Below the pieces are notes generated by a model. The model saw only the letters and a list, made by a program, of their open reading frames with translations, ran no database searches and was not told the DNA's origin. Below are positions 56,001-64,000 of a DNA stretch of 64,000 nt, one piece after another; the first letter of the stretch is position 1; each line of letters begins with the position of its first letter. This DNA comes from Rhea pennata (Eukaryota; Chordata; Aves; Rheiformes; Rheidae), in assembly GCF_028389875.1 (NCBI RefSeq), contig NC_084664.1, positions 113,777,466 through 113,841,465 on the forward strand, in the 5' to 3' direction. The translations under genes were made by a program, and so were the position numbers.

Positions 56001-59000
56001 TCCAACATAAGTTAGCTGGAGCTGGGAGAATCTATTTCCTACACTTTCCATGTAACACACTGGAAAAATACAGAGCAAAACCATACGAGTAGTAGGAGAG
56101 ACTACGGCATAGTCTGATACACGTGCTAAATCAAGGAATACACTGAGACAGTAAAGGAAGGGTTTGTAGAAGAGGAGGAAGTAGATGGGTATTCTCTTCT
56201 GATGTATCACTTAAATGTCAAACCACACAGTATTTTCCAGAGTGGTAAAGACATTAAAGAACAGAAATGTTAGGTGATGTGCCAGTAAGATTTTCCTGCC
56301 TAAGTGTTTTAAAAACCTTGCTCAAAATCTGCAACAACACTATCCCCACAACACTGAAAAAGCAGAGCACTCCAGAATGCACAGGATTCTGGAGAATATG
56401 CAAAGAGCTACTGAGAAGGCACTGTATCAGAGCCAGGGCATTGGACTGCAGGCCTCATTTTCAAGAGAGTTCCCAAATAGTGAGTATGTCTAGAACCCAA
56501 AAGAAGAAAAAAAAAAAGAAAGGAAGAAAGAAAAAGCAGCCTAATGAAGCTGTCCTCAACCTCTCAACCTGAAGCACATGGGCACCTTTCATCCAACACC
56601 ACTTACAATTACACAGAATTATAAGCATGTGTTCATGTAGCAGGAAAAACCAAGCAAGATGCTCAGGAAAAAAAAATGTTCAGCATTGTAACCCATAAGC
56701 CAGTTTAGCTCAAACACCTCTAATCTAAACTTCCCAGTGAGCTCAGGCCTACAGAATTTGCTGTTTGTTTCTCTTTCTTGGGAGCTGCCAGTCCAATGCC
56801 TTGGCTCAAACTGTGTGTAAGCAGGAGCTCAGTGACAGCTGTGGCAGCTCCCTCTGAGATTTCAGATGTTTTGGAAACAAAGTATTAAAAGGTATGAGGT
56901 ACTTCAGAGGAATTAAAAAGGACAGACTGTTCTGGCTGTATTCAGCTCCAGATTCAGGTGTAATACAACCCAGAAGTAAAGGGAAAGGAAAAAAAAAGTG
57001 ATTACAGAATCCATCTTGAATTCCAGTTACTGGCAGATAACTGAATGGGCTTCTGCACAATACTAATCCTGATGATTCAGGTAAATGGTGTTTACTATTC
57101 CTAAAAGAGCAGGCTGAACCTCCTCATTAGACAGGGACTTCAAGTCTGACCTCACAAACTGAACTCAAACGTTACATTAACAGGTATGCAGAATAATGTT
57201 TTGCATGTGCAGAACAAGCTGTGTGCTGCAGCTGCACCTGTCTCCATTACCGGAATTTGGCTAAACAAGCCACAGGAGGTGTGTTTTGCCTCTGACTAAA
57301 AGGACTTCAAGTCTCTCAGACAGGGATTATGGCTGCTGTAGCATCGTTCTTTAATACAAAGCCTGATCAACTTGAGCAGAGGCTAAGTTGTAATGACGTG
57401 AGCCTCTTGTAATTATGCCCACTGAAGAAAAAAGGGGTTGTGCTTTTATTCCTTTGATCTACTTCAACAGAAAGCTAATGCCCTCTTTGCCTTTAAAGTT
57501 TGTGCCTCTGCCTTTCAAGATAAGGGTAAAGCCTTAAGAGGAATACTAACAAATGCAATTTCTGACTGAGTTGGAATTCAGTCATCACACGCGATATGAG
57601 TTTTGGTAAAACAAAAATGTAACCTTCCAAAAGAAAAGTTACCTATAAGGCTTACAACAGTCTCAATGTCACTCCTGTTACAACAACACAAAAATTGTTC
57701 TGAGAAAAGTTCTGGTTCTACAGTGGTACTTGAAGGGTATTTTTTATCACATCCCTTTGGAATACAAAGGGGGTTCTAGATAAAACTATGGCTAATTCTT
57801 TCTAATGTTAGCTTGAGCTATGTTTTCGCTATAACCTAAGTCTTTCTTCTCAAATGAGTCTTTTCCACACCAACACCTTTCTAGCTTAAGCTAAATGATT
57901 CAGAAGGCCCAGGGCAAAAACATCAGTACTACTGACATTTAAGTCAAAATGTAGCAGCTGAAGTTATAACACAGGTATCAATCAAATTATTCTGCTAATA
58001 CAATTCTGCTTTCCTATTAATTTAAATTAATCTGGGCATGCCATATTTAAGGCTATATATCTCTACTAAACTCAAAATTGGAAGCACAGGAGAGTTTGGC
58101 ACAGAAGCACCTGAAGAGACTGAGTACTTGCCAGCTTTGTTTCAGATGCAGTATCGTATAGTCAATGGAATACATATGTAAGAGACCATGGCCCCTCACT
58201 ACGGTCTCACTGGTTTGAACCTCAGCTGGTTTAAGAAATCTTATCATCGTGATTCATTTTATGGAAGATGCATATATTTGTAGCTCAAATTCCTTCAACA
58301 TGTGCGAACTATTATGCAAACTAGGAAAGTACAAATAGAGTAACTGCCTGTAACATCTTAAGAAAATTGAGCTTGCCCATAGTGGGCAAACCTAAAGAAC
58401 ATCAGATAGAGTCTTTCACTGGAGAAGCTACATTTATTGGAAATTTTTGAATTTCATCATCAGAGGGTAAATGAATATACTCCATTTCTAGAAGGCAAGT
58501 AGAAAAGGCTACTAGATGTATCCTGACAAGAGAAAGTTACAGCCTAGGTATTCCAGAACGGAATAAAGCTACACAACTTGTGCCTAAACACTGTCACTTC
58601 CATTTATGAGCGCTGCCAAAGGTCGAACTGCAACCTGGAGAATCAGTTCTGAAAGAGCAGGAATCAAACAGCCTTATCTATCAAACAGAACAATTTTCAA
58701 TACATGTGCCAGGTCTGCTCTTCTGTTGCATCAGTCCTGGAATAAAGTTACAAATAGCTATGTTTCCTGTGACATCTGAAGAACATTCAAAGACTACTGC
58801 TGCCTGACTCAAATACAGCAGCAAGAACAGCTTCAACCTTGTCTTGATTTCCTGCAGCTCAGCCAGCATTTGCCAAATAGGGAAACAAAGTGAATGGCAC
58901 AGAAAAGACTAATTTCCTCTGAAACTAATTGAGAAGTATTTCAAATATCTAACAAAACTTGGGTTCCAGACTGCAGTATGCAAACAGCTTCAAAGTGCTG

Positions 59001-60708
59001 CTCATTTACCTTGCTTCTCCTCTGAGGGTCTGTGGGGAATACTCTGAGTAGCCAATATTTGAAATAGGGTAGAGCTTAATGCTCACTCTCTGCAAACCAG
59101 AATTGGTAAGGGTTTTAACTAACAAGCAAACTTTCCCCTCAAGGAGGTCTGATGTTGATATAAAAATAGGTAGGTCTGGAACTGAAACCACTTCGATGGT
59201 ATGAAGGAGGTCATGTTAACCAAAAGGAAAATGAGATATTTTGAAGGAGTTCAACACCTTAAGGCCCAATACACTTAAGTGTTTCTTTGACAGAAATTAA
59301 ATCCCTCCCCTTTAAACTCTGTAGGAAACAATTCTGCCACTTGTGGTAAAAAAATGCATGTAAACAGGCACATTTGAGAAGGACCTTTCAATAAAAGCTA
59401 GAGCACGAGGTTAAAAGTGTCATGAATATCTGAATATATTCAAAGACTAGTTATTTGAAACTAAGTAAGGAAGACGTTGGGAACAATAAACTATTTCATA
59501 TAAATTAGTTGCAAAGTTTTCAAAATCCTATTGTCCGTGTTCATTTTTGCAATTTGTTAAATAAAATAGTTCTAAATGATTGTCAAAGAGAGGGGAGGTG
59601 GAAAGCCAGAAAACAATCACAAACTGGTTCTAAATTTACAGACATCTCAGGACATTTGAAGTGTCAAAGAACCAGAGGAAAGATGACATTATACCTCTAC
59701 TTTAGCCTGCTTCTGCAAGGCCTTCTTTTTTGGTATTTCTCCTGAAGTAGCTGTTGTTACAATATCCTCTGCAGAGGAAAAGCAATACTGCTTTCTTTAG
59801 ACTGGGAATTCCTCCACAGAGGTCCAGTTTCTCAGAGTAAATCAGTTCTTTCCAAGTGAGAGTGACCATCTTAAAATAAGGGAGAAGGAAATGTCCTTGG
59901 AAATCGTACATGACAAGTTACAGTGAGAATAAAGACCGAGATAAAATAAGAGGCCCTACCACCTGTTGTGACATACCAAAATCGTAACAACATTCTCACT
60001 TTTGAAGAAATTTCATAAACTGTTCTCTTTATAGCAGACTAAGCCTTCATGGTAAACTGTTCTGCATTTTTATATGAGGCCAGAAGTGTTCTGTCTGCTA
60101 ACCCCCAAAAGCAACTTTAATAACCATAATTGTAGGAAAAAAATATGTATATATATATATATAGTGCAGTATCAGGTAAAAAACCTGAAGGATCCACCTG
60201 TGCTTCCCACTCTGCAGACCATCAGTCAAAAAAGACGGTGTGATGGGCTCTTCTACGCCCTTCAGAACATTCATTGGTGGTATTCACTACTCAGAATTTT
60301 CTGTTGGCCAAATTGCACAAATAGCTTATATCTCAGTAACAGAAATAAAACGATGCTTACTCAAAGGAGAAATGATTTTTATTAATGGCTCCAAGGCAGC
60401 AACTGTGAAGCATTTTCTCACCCACCTTTTGTAAATCTAAACAATGTTATTACTCTTGATTGCAGACTGAACTTGAATTTTCTTGGTATCCTTTTCCTTC
60501 AATAAAGTAATATATACATACTAAATACAATTGTTTTGTCTGTTTCTTAAGATGTAAGCTGTAAAGCTAATACTGTCATCACCATATGCCTAAAGAGCAA
60601 TTCAAGGGAAGGAAAGAAAAAAAAAATCCATTTTTACCTGTTTCTTCCAGCCATGTCGCTTTATATTTCCTTTGTTTGGTATTGAAAGCCAACCTTCAAG
60701 TCTTGATT
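52847..60708 (-). CDS. ROCK1: ROCK1, Rho-associated coiled-coil kinase 1 (last five coding exons)
   Basis: ROCK1 is a serine/threonine kinase activated by RhoA-GTP that phosphorylates MYPT1, myosin light chain and LIMK to drive actomyosin contraction. Exons in transcription order are 60708-60638, 55581-55493, 54297-54219, 54102-53841 and 53058-52847. They join in frame and encode the last 236 residues and a TGA stop. The region is the C-terminal PH domain (from SRLEGWLSIPNKG) interrupted by a C1-type zinc finger (HEFIPTLYHFPANCEAC, ECRRCHVKCHRDH), then the tail ending NTSGKNR. This module binds membrane and contributes to autoinhibition in full-length ROCK. ROCK1 rather than ROCK2 is chosen from the tail FVRASPRTMSTRSSANQSF, which matches remembered human ROCK1 (1354 aa) almost exactly. 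The kinase and coiled coil lie right of the window. One old CR1-like remnant lies in an intron. Confidence 0.96.
53273..53312 (+). repeat. Exact 20-base tandem duplication
   Basis: TCTCTAGTCTTGTCATCAGA is present twice in direct succession in a ROCK1 intron. Confidence 0.95.
53841..54102 (-). CDS. ROCK1: ROCK1 exon encoding the C1 zinc finger
   Basis: It encodes 87 codons, ILYANEGECRKDLEVESVQP through ELIAPCK, plus one base of the next Val. The zinc-finger order H-X12-C-X2-C-X15-C-X2-C is visible (HEF...ANCEAC...ECRRC), followed by the HVKCHRDH segment. The C1 is inserted in the PH domain, as in other ROCK proteins. Confidence 0.96.
54219..54297 (-). CDS. ROCK1: ROCK1 exon (PH domain, part)
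   Basis: After completing a split Asp it encodes KLFHVRPVTQGDVYRAETEE and IPKIFQ. Acceptor AATTCTAG, donor GTAAAA. Confidence 0.95.
54721..54756 (+). repeat. 18-base tandem duplication
   Basis: GCCAGAGGGTCACAAAA plus one base occurs twice head to tail; the copies differ only in the last base. It lies in a ROCK1 intron. Confidence 0.92.
54811..55010 (+). mobile_element. Probable ancient CR1-like LINE remnant
   Basis: The run 'actggatcaggactgtaagaccatatagcccaacaatctattttcaacagt...agatgcttatgaaaagaatataag' resembles a widespread sauropsid CR1 piece ('tggatcagaccaaaggtccatctagcccagtatcctgtct...agatgctt...gaaggtgcaag'). It is strongly diverged and assigned by eye. Confidence 0.5.
55493..55581 (-). 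CDS. ROCK1: ROCK1 exon (PH domain, part)
   Basis: It encodes 29 codons, YVVVSSKKILFYNDEKDKDQ through PSMVLDI, and ends with GA of a split Asp. Acceptor TTTTCCCAG, donor GTAAGT. Confidence 0.96.
60148..60163 (+). repeat. (AT)n microsatellite
   Basis: A short AT dinucleotide repeat in a ROCK1 intron. Confidence 0.85.
60638..60708 (-). CDS. ROCK1: ROCK1 exon (start of PH domain)
   Basis: After two bases of a split Glu it encodes SRLEGWLSIPNKGNIKRHGW and KKQ, the first strands of the PH domain. Its acceptor is unusual: the CAG is preceded by 22 A residues rather than pyrimidines. Donor GTAAAA. Confidence 0.94.
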
Positions 60709-63700
60709 CTGTTTTTTTTTTTTTTTTTTTTTTAAAAAAAAGTTTATTAAATAATTTTAAACATGTAATAATAAAGCAGAACAACAGAAGACAAACTATT
60801 GCTAGAAAGGAAAATGTACTACATGCGGCAATAGGCAATTACCTAACAGGTCAGCAAAGCAGAATAAAAAGCACAGCTAAATAAAATACAGATATAAGCA
60901 TCTATTTCATGCTCCACCACAAGCTAACACTTTATTATACAGTTACTGCAGAATAAAGTGAAGCTGTTTTCCTTGACGCCAGTGTCTAACATTGTACATA
61001 AATAGTTTGCAAAGAGCCAGGCAGAAAAGATTTTGCTTTGAAAATGTGTTACAGCTTAAATGGAGGATGATTAAGAGATTTTCAACATAAATATCATTTG
61101 ACATTCAGAGGGGGTATATGAAAATATTCAGCAGGAAGAGGCAGCAAATGAAACAAACCAGACCCACATTTTCCAAGGAAAAAAGAAAAAAGCGCACAAG
61201 AGAGCAAGCAAAACTATACAGGTGTCTCATTACTCACAGAAGATAAGCATAGAAGAGAAATAAATAAGGAATGCAGGAAGAATCGACTAGATATAAAGAA
61301 TAAGAGACAAACATTTTATTCATTTTTGATTGAATAATTTTCCAATGAGTTTTGTAATAACATTTTCTTACCACATAACTACTGAAATAACAATGAATGA
61401 TACAAAGTGCCACAAGAAACATAACCCTCTGATGCCTAATACAAAGCACAGATTAAAAAAGGTCCTCTAGCTAACTGATACAGTTAATTTGTTTAGATTT
61501 CTTGGTAGATATTTTTAAAATGAGGAAGCTAGGTAAGAGCAATGAGAATCTATCTTGATTCTATTAATCTAAAATGACATGGTAAGGCAGCTCACAATTT
61601 TGTAATCAAAACTTTATTTCATATTATAAATTTACCTCAGAGTTGAAGAAAATTTTGTGAAAACAATTTAAAATGATCATAAAAATTTGATCTGTTGCAA
61701 ATTATTTCAGAGTACAGAAATATAGCTGTATAACACATGTATTCATTACAGTAACCTTAAAAAGTGGTAGCACTGAATACTTTAGGAAGATCAACTAAAA
61801 ATATACTGAAATATTCTTCACAAAAGTTTACATAAAAAGGAGCTACTGTAGGGGATAATTCTATGTGAGGTTCAGCCTAGTAAGCTCTGAGAATATATAC
61901 AAACATACAAAAATTTGCCCATATACTCTAGTATTTAAAATTTCAATGGGTCTGACAGCCTGATGTTCTAGAAAGCATTCAAATTCATCATGAAGAAAAA
62001 AAAAATCTACTTTCCCACATTAGCCTTACAGTATATGGAATTTAAAAGTGGACTATACTTTAAATACAATTCTACTTTAACATTTCTCCACACACTACAG
62101 AAAATCCTCAAAATACTTTGAAAAAAGGAGGGCCCACTGAACCACTGAGATTTAGATAGGCAAAGAACATGTGCACAGGACTCTTTCCATTAAGAAATAT
62201 ACCTGGAAAATTCTGTATTTCTCTGTCTCTTGTAGCTGCTTAAGTATTTGGAGAGGGAGGGATAGAAGGATTTTTTTTTCCTCAGAGCTCTTTACATTCA
62301 GCAGCTTTGAAAGAGGCAATGTATTTCCTTGATGTCTGCTGTCACGACGGCTAATATTTACCCTGTTTTGAATACTTGATTGTTAATTTTAAATCAAGAA
62401 GTTATTCCATTTTTAGAAATTTTAGAAATATTCTATAGCTGATGTCCTCAATTACAAAGTGAAGTGATTAACTGCCACTAAAGAACTTAGTGTGGACTAA
62501 TGTGATTTAAAAGAAAGAAAAAGTACACATCCAGGGAAACTGCAACATATGAAAATCTGGAGAAATCCAACAACAACCCATTTTAAAAGATGCATCAGGT
62601 ATTTTCTGCTTATAAGGGCAGTGTTAAGAGTGTTTTCCTAATTTCACTTCTACTTCAGTATGTTTTGAAAATAATTGTGAAGAAAGTAGAAAGTGGATTA
62701 GCTATTCAACATGAATTGATTGGCATTCTTTTCTGCCTATTACAGATCTATTTTAGCAAGCAAATTCTATTTGAATGAGAGATTTCTGAGCTGTGAATAG
62801 TATCTTGCAGTTGAAAATAGTAGTTTCTGAACGTACTCCCTTTCAACAGGGCTAACATTCTTCTGGAACCAAACGTGCTCTTGGGAGGGTAGATGAGCCC
62901 TTGCATTCCAAACCTTGCCACAAAGGTTTGTCCTGATCAATTTTTATAGTGCATATATTTCCCTTATTAGAGTTAGCTATCATAACTGCAAATGTTCACC
63001 CAGACACTTCACAGACATCTGATCCAGGAGAATAGTATTTATGAGTACTCCGATTAAGAAATTAAGAAAACATGAGCTATCTAGACTTAAAAAAAGAAAA
63101 ACTTTGTTTTAAAAATAGGCTCAAAACTATTGCCTGACAACTTCACTGTATTTTGGAAAGAATTCCAAAATTGGCATTTTGTATTCCCAATGCAAAAAAG
63201 CCAAGAGAGGACTCAAAAACATCTGATGGCTAGTTAGACATAATTTGGGTATAAAGAAGTCTACACATGTTGAAGTTATCTCTGTATAAATATGTACGGT
63301 TTTACATTCTAAACATCTTTGATTAATATTCCCGTTGCCATGATCCCTCATGATTTGGCACGATAAACATGAGTTCTAATAATCTACATCTTCAATAAAA
63401 ACACACAAGCAGACCAGGATAGTGCCAATTCTGAGACTGTTGTTACTGTTATTTTGGAGCTGAATAATACAGGTTCTGTTGTGAGTAGTACAGCCTAGCT
63501 TTTTAACATTCAGGAATTCCTTCTGTTCAGACTCTTTCCTTAGCATCCAAAAACCTGAAGCTATTTCCTTGATAATTCCTTCCTACCCACCTTTCCCATG
63601 TGACTGATTTTCTTTCCCTGTTTATCTTCTGATAGTTTGACACAGACCTTACTAAGGATCACTGGATCTTGCTCTGAGGCATATGCAGGTGACAGCTTCC

Positions 63701-64000
63701 ATACAGTCATCTCAGTAAGTCATACATATATCCCATATTCCATAAAATTGTTGTCCTAAATGATCCACATTTATTTTCTATCTTAACTTTTTGTAAAATG
63801 TTATTTAACATGATACTATGTGCTGTAGTTAAACTTTTAGTAAATCTCAATTTTTTAAATTATCTTGCCAGTCAGAAGGAAAAAATAATTTCAGTTAAGG
63901 GCATGGTCAAGTGCCCTACTTCTGATTAGGAAAAAACACCCTTAATTCATGATTATGTACTGTTTTCTTAGAACAATTCTATTTACAATCATGTAAGTAT
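60709..64000 (-). other. ROCK1: ROCK1 intron (right edge of window)
   Basis: I looked for the preceding ROCK1 exon, which encodes the end of the coiled coil and a SVASFPSADETD-like linker, and did not find it. The sequence is AT-rich, with no recognisable repeat or gene. Confidence 0.75.

Noticed and set aside
58200-58230. tRNA B-box-like GGTTCAAACC on the minus strand
   Set aside because: No matching A box or cloverleaf arms around it; a lone 10-mer match is expected by chance.

Overview
The window is ordinary vertebrate nuclear DNA, almost certainly from a bird; the species cannot be named from the sequence. The evidence for a bird is: fragments of CR1 (the avian/reptilian LINE) and no Alu- or L1-like repeats; a generally AT-rich, repeat-poor background with one sharp CpG island; and compact introns. 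USP14 spans about 20 kb here. Gene identities rest on translated exons that match THOC1, USP14 and ROCK1 as I remember the human proteins, with all splice phases closing. No database search was run.

Layout. Positions 1-16745 hold the 3' part of THOC1 on the + strand: twelve coding exons from 1259, stop codon 16633-16635, AATAAA signal 16723-16728. Positions 16746-20488 are the tail-to-tail gap between THOC1 and USP14; part of it must be USP14 3' UTR. Positions 20489-40560 hold the complete USP14 coding region on the - strand: 16 exons, 492 codons plus stop, with the UBL domain and the Cys/His/Asp catalytic residues intact. Positions 40080-41130 are the CpG-island promoter of USP14. Positions 41131-52846 contain no recognisable gene; the right-hand part is probably ROCK1 3' UTR of unknown length. 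Positions 52847-60708 hold the last five coding exons of ROCK1 on the - strand (split PH domain, C1 zinc finger, C-terminal tail). Positions 60709-64000 are ROCK1 intron.

The genes are not functionally linked. THOC1 is an mRNA-export (TREX/THO) subunit, USP14 is the proteasome-bound deubiquitinase, and ROCK1 is a RhoA effector kinase. They are neighbours by ancestral synteny. The order THOC1-USP14-ROCK1 is notable because in humans USP14/THOC1 and ROCK1 lie on opposite arms of chromosome 18.

The most informative observations are: USP14 intron 9, which carries a near-perfect U12-type (minor spliceosome) donor and branch site; the ROCK1-USP14 adjacency; a ROCK1 splice acceptor whose last 25 bases are 22 A residues plus CAG; and a ROCK1 stop codon embedded in a consensus 5' splice site. 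I found no CRISPR array, prokaryotic system, intact transposon, viral gene or convincing RNA gene, and nothing that supports a wholly new biological system.
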